A stretch of 64,000 nucleotides of DNA, from positions 784,501 to 848,500 of the forward strand of contig JAJFZO010000583.1 of NCBI GenBank assembly GCA_021397835.1, read 5' to 3'. Under the pieces are notes generated by a model. It worked only from the letters and a program-made list of their open reading frames with translations, did no database searches and was not told where the DNA came from. The first letter of the stretch is position 1; the number at the start of each line of letters is the position of its first letter. The translations under genes and the position numbers were made by a program. The DNA is from Moringa oleifera. Its lineage: Eukaryota; Streptophyta; Magnoliopsida; Brassicales; Moringaceae. Of this stretch, positions 12,301 through 25,800 are shown one piece after another.

Positions 12301-15300
12301 TAGCTGCCTTGGCCTTCCATTCTATCCTACGTCCTCCCCACAGACTCCTCACTATTCTACAATTCATTTCCGCAACTTTAGTCTCGACGTACCACATCTG
12401 CCCTCCATCTACTGAAAACATGTTTATGGTGACTCTTTTCTCCATGCTATTCATTCCCCTGGCAATTCATGGCACAATTCTAAGAACCATCAACTGTTAT
12501 ACTGCCCTCACTCTCTAGTAGCCCAATATTCTTCAAGTTTCATTTTCTACCCTTCTCATAGTTAACTTCAAACTCAGGCCTCTTGAGTTCCCTACTTGCA
12601 TCCCATGATTAATAGAATCTTTCCCTTTCCTAATTGTTCAGGTCTCTTTCTTCTCTCTATTTCTGCAAATAGAATGAAGGTCTGCTCTTCCATCCTCTCA
12701 AACATGATACCCAACATTTTACTCATTCTGCTCATGTTCTTCACTACCCTTTCTCAGAACTCCTGTTGCCTGCTCACCTCTTTAGCCATCAGTAAATCAT
12801 TCCTCAATACTAAAATCAATCTATCTTCCTTTCTCTGCCCCATCTCCATCCACATTCCGCTATCTACCTTTCTCGCCTCCTCTTTCCTCGCACTAAAAGC
12901 TCACTGCCAATTGTGTGACTTCCTGTCCATTGATGTCAACAGTGTCATCTTCACTGCTTGGACTGACCACCGCATGCCTCTCGCTCTCCATCCCGCCCTC
13001 TTCTGTCTCAACTACCACCTTTTTTTCCATTGTGCAGATCAACCTCCTACCTATCTATCAACTCTGTCACCCTTCCTCCCTCCACAGTCTCTAGTGCTAA
13101 CCCCTTCGCACTCATCTGCTGAAATTCGGCATCCTAATCTCGAGGGTTCATTTTTCTATGGTTAATTGCATAAAGTTATTCACAACAATGTTCCTGAAGC
13201 ATAAAACAGCAAGTGAAATTGTAAGCTGTGTGGTTAAAATCAAATATTATTTCTGCTAATTCTTTCCAAGTGAAATCAGTCTCAAGTGTATGCCATGCTT
13301 AAATTCCTGTATTTTAGTACATGTGGTCCCTGCCTCCTATGAAAAAGCAGGTGGCTGTAGGCTGACAATCAATGTAAAATTATTGTGCGTGTAAACAGGT
13401 TGTCTTTCTCCACAAGCTTGGAGGCTGTCTGTAGACAGATTGGATAGGATCCATATGGCCAACTCTAATATGTTAGGATCAAGACTTTGTTTAGTTTAGT
13501 TACTCATAATGTGGAACTTTATTATTTTGCTTGAATTGTAAACACTTCTCTTTGACTAGCTAGCTACGCACGAAAATTTAGTTGTTTATATATTTGAATT
13601 TGACTTTATATATAGAAATTGTTGGGATTTTATCAGAAAGTCACTCTTTACTTTTACCAAATTACCAATGGCACCCTAGACTTTGATTGCTACAAGTAGC
13701 ACCATTTCCTTATCTGAGGCTTTCTGTTAGCCAGTTCATTTGATTGTACTGGTTGACTGCTGCACAGACAACAGAAAACTTCTTTTGTGTTGTACATGTC
13801 TTCTTAAGTCAAAATTGGAATTTGATGGGCTTCTTTTTCATCAGCTTATTTAAAGGAAAAGACAACAGATGTCAGAATAAATATTGAATCTCTGAGCAAA
13901 GATTCACCATATGTCCACAATTAATGCACAAATCATCCATAGGCCTAACCATGTTATCAGATCCATTGCCAAGAAAATCCTTCATTGTCCAAGTCAAAGT
14001 CATTTAATGCTTGTGCCTCCCATTGGCGGACAACTGGAATACCTTTTTGAAAGGGGAGAGAAGAAAGAATTTGGTGGGTTTGAGAGAATTTACTGGAGAG
14101 AGGCCTTCTTCTTCAGCCAGTTTTGGTTGGTCTTCTTCTGATGGTTACTTATGGTTATAATTCCTTATTCAGAATAATTGGTTTAAATTGATTGCAAAAC
14201 GAGGAAAGGCTAGCCCTTGTTGGTTAAAATGCATTTGACAAAAGGATAAGCTTGAAAATTTTAGCATTTCTTCATTTCTTTGGCTAATTCATCAGGTCAT
14301 GGTTTCTTGATTTCTCTGGATCTCAGTATAATGATACACAATTGATATATGTACTTATAACATATATATCTATATATCGATGTATATGTATTTATTTATG
14401 TATGTATATTAGTTTTAGTTTTTTTATTCGTAACTTGAAAGAAAGTTTAGTTTATTCGGTAGATTAATTTTGGTTAGTTCTAAGTTTTCTTGGGTTGTTG
14501 GGAATATTAATTTTGGTATGATATGTGAGGGATCAATATAATAGAACATTGATCTTTGTAAAGTTCTGTCTTTGCCCCTAAAGGATGCAAATACAGTTGT
14601 AAACAGTTGCATTTTAAATGTTTGATTGATGGAAAGCGTTTGTTGATTATATAGCCGAAGTGCGGAGTATTAATTTTGGCATTTAAAGTTTGGAGTGCAT
14701 ATTTGGTATTTAGACGAAAATGTAAATGTGAGTTGCTCCATTCTCGGTGCTTTGTTAGCAGATCATGTAGCTTTAATGCTGCCTAACATCGATGTGCCAT
14801 GTTGGATTTAAACATCAAACTTCTCTTGGTGCTGACTATAGTTTTTGTGGTTAAGGAACACTGATCGACGGGGAGCCTATAATTAAGTTACCACCAAAAT
14901 CAGTATACTTGACTAAGGTGGACTTCTCAACTGGGGAGCGAGCTTTCTATACACAACTAGAAGCTGATTCTCGTTCTCAATTCAAGGTGTTTTCATTTAT
15001 ACTTATTCATATACACATACTTGTATTCTTAACTTACATTTTATGATAAGTAGTGGAAGGATTTGTGAAGTTTATGAACTTGTGAAATTACAAAAAGGAA
15101 AACAAGTTCATGTAATATGATGATGATACTCTCTGACATTTATGGTAGACAAATATATGTTTGGGAAAGCCCACATTTCTAATGGTAACTTCATTAAACA
15201 GTTACTTCTGGGATAGATAACTTCTACAAGAATTTATTTTCCAGAGAAGTGAGTTTTGTTTACTCAACCCATTTAAGCTCAAATGAAATTGTGAAAGAAA

Positions 15301-18300
15301 CATGTTAGGCTTGCAGTTGCCCAGAATCTATTTAGATTGCAAAACTAACCAGAATTGTTTTAACAGAAGCATCCATAAAAAAGATCTGGTGCATTTTTTA
15401 ATTTGTATCAGAAGTCTAGAGAGTGACGAGGGTGGATCTGGCTGGGTAATGCTGATGAAGTAAGAGAGACTGGATGTGTGAGAGAGGAAGCTTTATTGGT
15501 TCTCAGCCATAGGACAATCAGATAGGAGAGAAAAAATATAGTAGATTGATGTGATGGGGTAGGGGAGGGGTGGGGGAGGCATGGAACGTCTGCAGCTACT
15601 TCTGGTGGTAAAGCCAAAGGGAACAAGAAAACAAGAGAGGTGAGTGAAGGCAGTATCTTCCATTCCTTCTCTCATGAATATTCAGTTATAATAGAGGAAT
15701 TCCACTAAGATTATTTATTTTTCTTCTTGACTATTTGAGTTCTACTTCTTGGAAAATTCTTGATTTTTGGTTTAAGAGTCAACAGACAAACTTGTGAAGC
15801 CAAAGTTGTTCAGCACATTCTTCCCAAAAGATTTCCATTTTCCTTTCTAAACGGAAGGCGACCTTCTCTCGATATGTTACTTTTGCATGTAAGTCATTAA
15901 GTCAACTAATCCAAAAAGTGCATTGAAGTTTCACCTTGATATCCTAGAAAATATAATCACACTAACCTCGTATCATGCAAACTGACTGCTGTAAACATAA
16001 ATACGTGATTTTTAAGTCGTAAAATATCATGCTATGAGAACAGGTATACTTTTTGAGGAAGATTTTGGATGATCTTGTGAAAGAATAGAACTCTATTATA
16101 TAGAATGCTCTCATGCTCAATGTCTTCCGTGTTAATATTATATAAATCTGTACTTTGCAGGTCTATGCTGCTGCGGGAACTGTGAATCAAAATTATGCAA
16201 ACATTCTTTTGATGCTTTTGCGCCTCCGTCAAGCTTGTGACCACCCAGTTCTTGTCAAAGGATATGATTCAGACTTTGTTGGGAAAGATTCTGCAGAAAT
16301 GGCAAAGAGACTCCCACAGGATATGCTGATTAATCTATTGAGTTGCTTGGAGACTTCCTTGGCCATCTGTCAAGTATGCAATGTGAGTATTCCTTAGAGA
16401 TTGATCCCCTTCCTTTGTAACTGGCTTGTAAGAGGTTCTGAATTTATTTATTTTTATTTGTGATTTTGCCTTTGGGTGATGCATCCAACTTGGTGAACAT
16501 ACACAATTTTCACAACAACCGAAGCAGAAGTACATAACATAGTGCATCTGCTTGAGAAATGATGATTGCCTGCAACATCTATGAAGTTCTCTTTCAGCAC
16601 GTTGTTTCTAAACAGTTGATGGTGATATTGATTTGAGTTTTGACAAATTACTTAGAAAGGTTAAATTGGTTCTACTGTCTATCTTTGTTGGCAGTATGTT
16701 GCCAGGGATGGCAACTGGTTTATGGGGCTGGGTGGGTTGGTTATGGTTGTATCTATATATGTGTATGCATGTATGCCTGTTTGTGAAGGTGTCTATTACT
16801 CTGATAACGTGTCAAATTTTGATTACTCATGGAAGACCTATTTTCTGGATATACTTGTGTAGGATCCACCTGAAGACCCTATTGTTACAATATGTGGCCA
16901 TGTCTTTTGCTATCAGTGTGTATCAGAATATTTGACAGGGGATGACAATATGTGCCCTGCTCCTGAGTGCAAAGAACAGCTTGGTACCGATGTTGTTTTC
17001 TCCAAAGCCACTCTTCGGAGTTGTATCTACAAAAGTCCTATCGATTCTTTGTCTACTGGAAAACAAATGGTGCTTAATAATGAGTATAGCTCATCCAAAA
17101 TCAGAGCTGTCATTGAGATTCTGCAGTCACATTGTAAATTAACGAGTCCAATTTCAGATTCTCATGATTCCCCTGAGCTCAACCAAATTTCTTCTTCGTC
17201 TTCTGAAGACACGTACACAGAGAGTTGCCATTCTGGTGTCAATGCTGTGAAGCACACTACAATCTGTTCAAACTCAGCAATTGAAGGACCAATAAAAACA
17301 ATTGTCTTCTCCCAGTGGACTGGAATGCTGGACTTAGTTGAGATGTCATTGAACGAGAATTGCATAGAATACAGGAGACTTGATGGCACAATGACTCTAA
17401 CGATGAGAGACAAGGCTGTGAGAGATTTCAACACTGATCCTGAGGTTTGCGAATTACTCTGTGCGGCAATCAAAAAACCCGTTACATTGTTGACATTATG
17501 ATGAACATGCAGTCTGTTTCTTCCTTAATGTCACTTCTGGTTCTTGATGACTGAAATTTATGCAGGTTACTGTGATGCTGATGTCCTTAAAAGCTGGAAA
17601 TCTTGGTTTGAACATGGTTGCTGCATGTCATGTTATCATTTTGGACCTTTGGTGGAACCCAACAACTGAAGATCAGGCTGTTGATCGAGCACATAGAATT
17701 GGGCAGACTCGTCCAGTTACTGTAACTCGGATTACTATTAAAGATACAGTAGAAGATAGAATACTAGCTCTTCAGGTACTATTCCTCTGACTGATTATTT
17801 CTGCCCGAGTGTTGGATTTGTCTTTTTCCATCATTGGTTTGACCTTCAACAGTTTTACCATGGGTAAGGTTTGAAATTTTTTCAAATTTCAACATCTTTA
17901 ATTAGCTTTCAATATTTAAAAGTTTCTCCTTCCTTCTAGGTTTAGTCTTATTTAGGAATTTGCAACAAGTTGAAGATGAGTCAGAAGTCTGAAAAACTGT
18001 TCCGTTGCGAAGGAAATTTGATATGCCCCCTTTGTTCTTAGGAGATATCTGTTTCTAACCAAATGTTCTAATTACGAAGAAAGAATGGCTACAGTCATCA
18101 GCTTGTTTTGAGTGAATGAATGATTTCTTAGAGATTTGAAATTAATACAGAGAGAAGAAAGGCAAAGGCTAGCAAACCATAGCCTGAAATAGTTAAATTT
18201 AATTTTGCGGTAATACATGCGTCAACAATCTTACATGCCCTTGGAGTTTTGTAAGCCTTAAGGAGAAAGGTTCCTCTCGACAAGAATAGATCTGCTTACA

Positions 18301-19022
18301 TGCTTATGAAGTTATTCTTTGCAAAGAACAAGGGAATAAAATTCTAATAGAAGAGGTTATGTCACGGGTTACGAATATTAAGTTTTGGGATTGACATTAG
18401 TGAGCAGGTTTAGGACTTGGTAGATCAATGATTGAGATGTAAGAGTTGCAATTTGCTGATGTGCAAGCCAGCAAGTTAAAGGAAATTGAAGTTTTGGTGC
18501 TGGAAATTGTGAACTGTAGCAATATTCTTGGGGTGCTGTTATTGGTAGCAGTGTTGAAGGATTCGTTCTTGGGTGGTTAAGATGTGGCTATTGGGTTTGG
18601 AAAATCGAGAGAGAAGTTCACAATGAAGAAATGAATATTGCAGCCTGGAGTTACGATTGTTGGAAAATGCCAGAGCTTGAAAGAATATAGGAGAAATGAA
18701 TTTTTCCTCTTAGTACATAAAAGACTTGTTGCATGGTTCTAATGTATTCTGACATCATCAGTTTCCTCTCCAGAATTCTGTACTTACATCTGTAATAACC
18801 CTCATTTAATGTTTTTCTTGCTTTAGATCAGAGGGTTTAAGGATTTGATGGAGTACTTGTTCCATGAATAGTTAGAACATTGTGTAATGTTGGAGTTGTT
18901 TCTACGGTGTTCTACAGGAAGAGAAGAGAAAAATGGTTGCAGCCGCATTTGGTGAAGATCAAAGTGGGGGGTCGGCAACTCGGCTTACAGTGGAAGATCT
19001 CAAGTATCTTTTTATGGTCTAG
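6366..19022 (+). CDS. CHR28: SNF2-family helicase with embedded RING finger, CHR27/CHR28 (FRG1/FRG2) type
   Basis: Coding exons: 6366-6386, 7840-8029, 8109-8800, 10167-10238, 10315-10392, 10482-11385, 14856-14986, 16161-16382, 16863-17444, 17566-17775, 18918-19022. All junctions keep frame and have GT..AG ends. Numbering from the downstream ATG at 7909 (reads [12 protein letters not shown]) gives 1038 residues; using the weak first exon adds 30. An acidic/serine-rich N-terminus precedes the SNF2 core: ADDQGLGKT (Walker A, 318-326), LDEAQ (533-536), [10 protein letters not shown]3HC4 RING sits between the helicase lobes: C736/C739, C751/H753, C756/C759, C771/C776. Lobe 2 has [10 protein letters not shown] and DRAHRIGQ (974-981), and the protein ends YLFMV. 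All catalytic and zinc residues are intact. In Arabidopsis this family associates with SUVR2 in transcriptional silencing; nuclear chromatin work is inferred here. Assignment to CHR27 versus CHR28 is not possible by eye. Confidence 0.9.
6561..7197 (+). repeat. Tandemly duplicated ~320-bp block in CHR28-like intron 1
   Basis: Two higher-order copies, about 6561-6882 and 6883-7197. Each holds two sub-units starting near TTAACCCTTGCATGCTTTAA, followed by GTTGCAATTTGTTG, a T-run, a TGCTAAACAA-like block and ATTTTATTTGGGTCATCT. The second sub-unit of each copy ends with a shared AATGGTATATAT..GATTACCTAG segment. Sub-unit starts are near 6561, 6689, 6883 and 6986. There is no coding capacity beyond T-run artefacts. 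It lies inside the first intron, so it may affect transcript regulation but not the protein. Confidence 0.8.
12000..13165 (-). mobile_element. L1-type LINE relic (endonuclease part) in CHR28-like intron 6
   Basis: The minus strand of intron 6 (11386-14855) encodes remains of a LINE ORF2 endonuclease. Around 12454-12221 it reads RIVRSLWGG and [13 protein letters not shown]. Further down (toward 12000), after frame breaks, come a fragment like ECKRRLGEI and a GGDFN-like ADFNV followed by HERVG. The 12460-13165 part upstream is also plus-strand-anomalous (pyrimidine-rich) and probably belongs to the same relic. Reverse transcriptase is missing, so only the 5' part of an element survives. It runs opposite to the host gene. 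It belongs to the same broad lineage as the LINE at 49867-55300, which has the matching RAGGILIYWND segment. Confidence 0.7.
13166..14855 (+). other. Remainder of CHR28-like intron 6
   Basis: Non-coding intron sequence ending at the acceptor TTAAG|GAACAC (14855/14856). Short open frames such as 13911-14141 have no recognisable similarity. The T-rich stretch at 14340-14500 is ordinary plant intron composition. Confidence 0.6.
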
Positions 19023-21365
19023 AAAACTACTTGACCATTTGCCCTTTTTGCTGCCAGCAGTTTCATCTGTCTGGTCAGTTGAAGTTTGTATTGAAGTAGC
19101 CACACAGTTTTTGTTTTAAGGAAGAAACCTGTGATTGCAGCCATAGTGCCCGCAAATGTCATGGCTCAGCTGGGATGCATGGGAGTTGGCTTATTTGGAG
19201 GGTCGCCTTTTTGAGATTTTGAAGCCAACAAAAGCATTTTTTGTCTTCAACTGAAGAGATGGCAACCGGAGCTACCTTGTAAATATTTACATATTCAGTG
19301 TATATTGGACATTTAGTTCGTTGGTAGTCCGGTTATTGTTCTTTTGATATAAATATATAGTCTTTATCATCAGTATCCGCAACATGTGTTTGCCAGATCT
19401 TTTTTGGACTCGGGTTCCCAACCGAGGACCCCAAAGGCAAAAAGATGTGATAATGTATGGCAATTAACTGGTCATACCACGGACGGTTGTTTTCATGTTG
19501 TAACAGTTCTTTTGCCTTCTTTTTAGGTTTAGACAATCACTCCTGCAGTGTACGAATTTATGGTTTCTGAACAGTGTCGGAACAGGAAAACAAAAGAAAA
19601 GAAAGCATCAGCTTCCTGATCATGGTTTCTGATTCTCTCTCAAGGCACTGGTTCCACTTGAAACTTTGGTTTTTCTTTTTACTTTAGCGATCCACAGGCA
19701 CAAAAGGAAGCTTAATTGTCTGATAGAAATATTGAACTGCCTTCACATAGTTTAGGGAGGATGCCGACCTGTGATTGTTTTTGAATGGTAGAATTTAAGA
19801 TTTAATTTGACAAACTTTGGCTGGTGATGGGCTAGATGGTCCCATGAGAAACAGGGTGCCAAAAATCAAGGAGACAGCAACCTGCAGCATACTCTTTAGC
19901 TTTACGATGATATTACATCTGTTATTTCCTGCAATTTCAGCTTTTGATGAATTGATAGTGTTTTTTCTACCCAAAAGCAGTGTCTGCCCATCTGATTGCT
20001 TTGTTTATCTTAGTTTAATCCTCTTTTTTGTATTTTTGTTTCACCAGAAATGATATCAGGAAAACCCATGTGAGTGGAAACTCTGATATGTGTTCTTTGG
20101 AAAATGTTTTGTGTTCGATTGTTCATGAACAGACGTGTAACACGAGCCATATTTTTTGACCTTTTTCACCTTTGCTTTTGGGTTTCAGTGGTTAACTGTT
20201 GGCTTAATAGTATGATTAATTTTATGATATCGTTCACATCAATGCTCCTAAAATTATTAGCCTCTTTTTGCCCTTCTAGGTGTATAGGCAGTCCACATTT
20301 TCTTTGGTATCCAACTGTTGAATGGAGAAGAAGTCAAAAGAATCATTGCATGTGGGCTTCCTTGTGACCCTTGTCCCTAAACCTGATTGGTAAGGTGTGT
20401 TTGTAAAATGTCTTCAAAAACGATTTGAGCACAGACGACATGGAGCAGATCTCTTGTTTCTGGGACAAGTGAGCTCTAAATCTGAAGTATATGATAATCC
20501 CAGTCACTGGTGGTGGTGATAAGACTGGCAAGCGATAAACTTTTTACCAAAAGAAAATTGCAAGTATATCCCTAATGATCACTGTTTCTGAGCAAAGCTT
20601 GCATTTGCTTTATTTGATTCCTTTCCTTTCAACAATTTCCCCAACAAAATCCTCCTTTTGTGGGCCTCTAAAGTGCTTACGAAACCCTAGGAGGGTTAAT
20701 AGCAGAGAACAGCATCCACCACTAAAAATACCACATTTTTGAACACCCAAAAGGGAAAAAGAGGAGCTTCATTTTACCCTTGTTAGTAAGATGAGTGATT
20801 GGCTTACTAATCTGTCTTTGCAAATCTTTTCCCATTTGAAAAAGAAGCACAACTGATTTAAGCTCACTCTTCAAATCTTTCAAAAGAGGGGAGGGAAAAA
20901 AAAAGAAAAGGTTGAGATGCCCTTGATAAAAGTCATTGCTCGATTGCACCCCAACTTAGGTTACAGCAAAGGTAAGACCGAAAAGACCTGAGTGATGGCT
21001 TCACATGGTGGTGGTGGCTCCTTACCTCATGATTTTGAACACTATAGGCCTGTGAGAGAGAGAGAAAGAGAGAGGAATCTCCCTTGTCATGATATAGATA
21101 AAAAAGGGGTCACCACTCCACACTGAATCATCACACCCTTCAACACATGGGCAAAAAAGGACTATCTTGGATCCTCTAACGCCCCTCTTAACACCCCTTT
21201 TTCTTGTTTTTCTTTTGACTGCATGCCTGCAAATTTCCATTGACTCTTCACACAGCTTTGCTTCTACATAACACATCATTTTTCATATATGCATCAATAG
21301 GATTTGACATAATAAACATATTTATGGCTGACCAAAATTCTTCTCTAATTATCTTTACATTGTGC
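19023..21365. other. Convergent intergenic region (3' of CHR28-like and of ASPG2-like)
   Basis: Contains the 3' UTR and terminator of the CHR28-like gene and, on the other strand, the 3' flank of the protease gene. No further gene was recognised; open frames here lack family similarity. A short GA microsatellite lies at 21054-21074. Confidence 0.6.
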
Positions 21366-22820
21366 TCAACAGATATTAGGACCAAACCCCACAAACCCAT
21401 TCGCGCCATCAACGGAAATCTGGATCCCCTCTTGTTGGATGTTGCCTATTATGGAGAGTCCGGTGGGAGAGGGCGCAAATGCAAAACAAAATGTCCCCAC
21501 ATCATCTACTGGTATCAGGAAATTTGCCGCTGGCAGCGTCAGGATCGGCCCACCCGAGAAGTAGAACGATACTGTTGGTACCCTAACCGATACGAAACCG
21601 TAAAGATCATAACATGTATCAAATATGGATACCCCGGATGCTCGGGGAAGGTTTGCCGTCTGTGCGAGAAACGCATCACGGAATGCCTCGTAAGCCGCTG
21701 TTGGGAGCCTAGTCACGGCGGTTCCGGTGTCCATGACGACTCCTCCATCGCCCAATTCGGTGAGCCGAAACAGGTCTTCCGATATGGGTACCCTTATGCC
21801 ACCCACTCCCAGACCCGATAGCCCGACGTAGTAGAAACTCGGGGCACGTTGGTTGCGGAGCAGGGGGACCCATGCAGCACCTACGGGCATAGCTCCGCGC
21901 CCGAACACCAGCGACCCAGTTGAACTGATGCCTCGACTCACTAGGCAGTAACTAAAGGCGCCACCAGTTTGACCACCCAACTGACCCACGAAGGACATGA
22001 TTCCTCCTCCAAGGCCCAACAAACCTGCAGCACCCACGAACATGCCTCGGTTGCTATGCCCGCATCCGATAGCCACGTTTCGGATGGCCGTCCTCCCAAA
22101 GGTCAGCGTTTCGAGCGCTAACGTTCCCTTCGTGTACGACCCGTCACCGTACATGACCTCGTACCGGCACCGACCCGCGTGGCATCCCGGGTTCTCTATC
22201 CGGTCGCAGACAGCGGAGCTGCAAGAGACTCCGGCGTAGGATGCTGAAGCGGCCGGGTCAAAAACCGGGTCGGATTGTTTATAGCAGACGTTGCAAGGTT
22301 GACACTGAACCCAAACAATGTCACTGCCGGAGTCAATAACCACGTACTGATTCCTCGGGGGGCTACCAACTCCTATTCTTACGAAGTATTCCCCACTGCC
22401 TTGGTCCATGCCTGACACAACGTCGGACCCAAAGTCCTCAACCTCGTACTCGGCGGTGGCACTGCCACCAGAGAGGCGGCGAACGAGGGTGGCGACTCTT
22501 TTCTTGTCCCTTTGCATGCGTGCGTGGAAGCGGTGAGGATGGTCGGCGAAGTTGCTGAAAGGGAACTTATCCCTGTGAACGAGCCTCAGCTTCCAGTTTT
22601 CCTCACTGTGAGCACTGCCGTTTTCGTGGCTTGTGAATAGTTTCTGATAATGAGTAGGTTTTGCGGGCTTAGTCGTTATCTCCTTGATTGTTTCGTTCAC
22701 GTTCAGGACTTGGAAATGGGGATGTGAAGCGTTGGTGGCGGAGCTGCAGCAGCAGCAGGTTGTGAGTTGTAGGATCACAAGAAAGGCCAGGAGTAGCGGC
22801 GGTGATTGGTAGGCCAACAT
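21366..22820 (-). CDS. ASPG2: Aspartic protease, ASPG2 type (secreted, A1 family)
   Basis: Single-exon gene of 484 residues; ATG at 22820-22818, stop at 21366. Signal peptide at residues 1 to about 28 (hydrophobic, then CCCCSSA). A propeptide-like region follows, containing KLRLVHRDKFPFSN. The mature A1 fold has the first catalytic motif VIDSGSDIVWVQCQPC (serine in place of the commoner threonine, as I recall also for Arabidopsis ASPG2), the flap-type MYGDGSYTKGTLA, the plant nepenthesin-like cysteine-rich insert (CQPCNVCYKQSDP..CSSAVCDRI..CHAGRCRYEV), and the second catalytic motif VVMDTGTAVTRLPTAAYE. The C-terminus has SIIGNIQQEGIQ and ends GFGPNIC. All key residues are intact. The Arabidopsis homologues ASPG1 and ASPG2 are linked to guard-cell and drought responses; secretion is inferred from the signal peptide. 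GC content is higher than the surroundings, as usual for intronless plant protease genes. Confidence 0.93.
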   Translation of the reverse strand: MLAYQSPPLLLAFLVILQLTTCCCCSSATNASHPHFQVLNVNETIKEITTKPAKPTHYQKLFTSHENGSAHSEENWKLRLVHRDKFPFSNFADHPHRFHARMQRDKKRVATLVRRLSGGSATAEYEVEDFGSDVVSGMDQGSGEYFVRIGVGSPPRNQYVVIDSGSDIVWVQCQPCNVCYKQSDPVFDPAASASYAGVSCSSAVCDRIENPGCHAGRCRYEVMYGDGSYTKGTLALETLTFGRTAIRNVAIGCGHSNRGMFVGAAGLLGLGGGIMSFVGQLGGQTGGAFSYCLVSRGISSTGSLVFGRGAMPVGAAWVPLLRNQRAPSFYYVGLSGLGVGGIRVPISEDLFRLTELGDGGVVMDTGTAVTRLPTAAYEAFRDAFLAQTANLPRASGVSIFDTCYDLYGFVSVRVPTVSFYFSGGPILTLPAANFLIPVDDVGTFCFAFAPSPTGLSIIGNIQQEGIQISVDGANGFVGFGPNIC

Positions 22821-25800
22821 AGCTAATGAGTTGGTGATCAGTTTGGTCTGGGGATGTTGAAGGAAGGAGCTGGGAGAGTGCGTGGGATTTATCTGTCTCT
22901 CAGAGAGGAAAAAGGTTGTGGGGCTTAGAAATAATTGAGTGGGCGATGGGGTTGGCTTCCTGTTTGGTTTTTTGTAGTTTTCTTGTTGTATGGGTTAATG
23001 AGAGTGTTGCGAGGGAACTTCCCTCACTTTTACTCGTGCTGTTGTGTTCACTAAAAGGGTTGATCTTCCCTGTACGTACCAGGAAAACAAGAAACCCTAA
23101 AAAATATCGAAACTCCTGCAGCAGCCTTTGTCACTAAATTGCTCCTTCTAATTTTTGTTTATCCAAAAAGTTTCCACTTGAATATTTGCAGCAGCCTCCT
23201 TCGTAAAACCTAAACAATATCACTATTTCTACCTACATACACATAGAATACGGAATATTTTATGGGATTAGCCTTTTCTCCAAGTAGACCTTACCAAGCA
23301 ATTGAATCTAAGAAAGAAGAAGGGAAAAGAATGATAACGGCACTAATTAATTAATTGGCATCAACAATATGAAAAAGTCATTGGCAAACTAATCTTTCTT
23401 TCGTTTCTTTCTTCATCTTTATTTTCTCTCTTTTCTTAGATGGAGTTAGAATAACCTTGATTGCCTTTTAGAAAAGTGCACACCTTGTTTATTCAAATTT
23501 AGGTTAGCGTTACGGGTGAGATCCATATGTTTCTGCATGATTAGGGCTTCAGAGATTATTTGATGATGATGGGCCTGGCTAATTAAGCAGATATGTGACG
23601 CTATTATACTGTAATTACGTGTCTGATCAGTCTGTCCTTGCTGGTTGGGATCCATTACTAGTTAACTTTTTGTACATCTCCAACACTTTTGCCCCTTCAA
23701 AAAGATAATAAAGGGTCATCTATGCTATGATTATCAGATATTTGTGCATCCACTGGTATATTCTAGTTAACCCAAATCAAATCGAACTTTTGATTTTTGA
23801 AAAAAAAAAAAAAAAGAAATCAATCTGAATCAGATGGGGCAATTGAAGAAAACTAAATCAAACCAACACCAAAAATGTATAGCAATTTGGGTCAATCAGA
23901 TTGATTACGTACATAGATAGTTACGCAAACGCTACAACTTTCTTTAATTCTTTTCTCTTTCATCCATTAATGTTAGTTCTTTTTCTTCGGATTAGGAGAG
24001 TGGACCAGACCCTGAATTATCACCAAGAAAGTATCTTAATATCTAAAAATTAAATGATCAGCTACACAATACATCTGGCTACTAATTTGGATTAATGGGA
24101 TAGTGGAACACGTATATATGCAAACTCCGTTATGTATAGGGAATGGTAAGTGGGAAAGCACAGCCATCTGAGGTCTGACACTTAAAATTTATGGATCCAT
24201 AACTAGCGCTGGCTGATGAGTATAGTGCAGGCTTGTGGGCTGTGGAGGGAAGGCCATGCATGCACCCCCCAACATCACAAGTTGAATATGATGAGAAAGA
24301 AAAGTGGTGCATGGCTGTGTGCCCCCTGTTTCCACAACACCTAATCACTGAATTATTGCATAAAGCCCAACATCCGAATCTCTGCTTATTATTGCTTTGA
24401 GCACAAATGTCCTAAAATATGACAAATCACAAATCATATTTCTCAAAATGCCATATATGTATACAACCAACCAACAGCCACCGCACTCTCCAGGTTGAGA
24501 GGCATGTCTTTTGCTGATTCAAATGCATGAAAATTAACCATGTAGTTAAACTTCATGTGAATGCAGAGATTGACGTAAAGTAACATGCTTTGCTCAGATA
24601 TGACTGCATCAAGCATTACTTACTGCATATCTGACTTTTATTATTGTTATTATGTGTTATCTGTGAAAAAAAGTTGTGTTGCTTTTGATCCTAAAAAATC
24701 ACAAGGACCCAATGAAAGATAAACCCTAAAAAAAATTAAATAAGAACAAGAGAAAAGACTATCTTTTCCTCCTAATGAGTGGAAGATTAGTTTAAAAGCG
24801 AGGATTGATGGAAATCTTATATTTATTCTAACTCTAAATGGCAGCTGATCTCATTCTTTTTGGCAGAATTAGTATCATATAACACCAATTTGGCTCTAAA
24901 GTAATGGAGGCTTTTAGGGCTAATCTACGTACCGTGAAATAAGCTCTTCTACTGAGAACCTAAAGAAAAAACAGCGAGCACCATATATGCTTTTCGGCAA
25001 ACTATTTCCGATTGGTCACTGGGCATTAGAAATATTTCAAAGCTTGATTTGATAATCCTATGCTTTGTCACCTTCTCCTTCTTATGACTAAGATAATGAT
25101 TAAATTATTCATAAAAAAGAATTATATTTACCACTAGTGTTACCATGAGATTGGCTGGAAGGGCCTATGACCATTAATTAACCTCTAATCTAAAATCAGA
25201 GAATCATTTAATTATATGAAAGAAATGTAAAAATTATATCAAAGAACGCTGCCACTTACTTTGCTTCTTTGTCCTACAGCACGAATCTTATATAGAATTA
25301 ATTAAATGGTTTAATTATGTCAATTAAACAATTATACAAATGTGAGCATGCTCGTGCAGAGGCAAACGAAGCTAGTAAAGATAATTTATTGAGTTAATGG
25401 TAGTAAACACGACAAGGCCAACCTAAAAGGATTGGCTAGAAAAATAGCTGAAAATGAAGAAATAAGAGAAGTGGGAAAGTCACAAAGATGATACAAGATT
25501 GGAGTTGGGAGCACATAAGATACCCACCTCCCAATAATTGAGGCATTATTAGCACCTAAAAGGTGCCCTCATTTTTTATTATAAGGCACTATTAATTCTC
25601 ATTGTTTTCCAATCTACTTGTGTGTACCTATGCATGAAACAAAGCATGTCCAACTACTTTAATAATAATTTGTGAGAATTATTAAGTGTAAACTGATATA
25701 ATCATTGATATTGGTGTCAAATATTTTACATAAAGTATATGTGTTAAGGAAAATTGATAATGTACTATATGGAAAGAGAGATTATAAGAAAAACCAAGAG

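Noticed and set aside
12596..13165. Plus-strand frame of 189 codons inside CHR28-like intron 6
   Set aside because: Reverse side of the LINE relic; no recognised domain, pyrimidine-rich composition explains its length.
13911..14141. Possible nested gene in CHR28-like intron 6
   Set aside because: 76 codons, no similarity, no supporting splice sites.
21240..21821. Plus-strand frame of 193 codons
   Set aside because: Shadow of the protease C-terminus plus its 3' flank; no similarity of its own.
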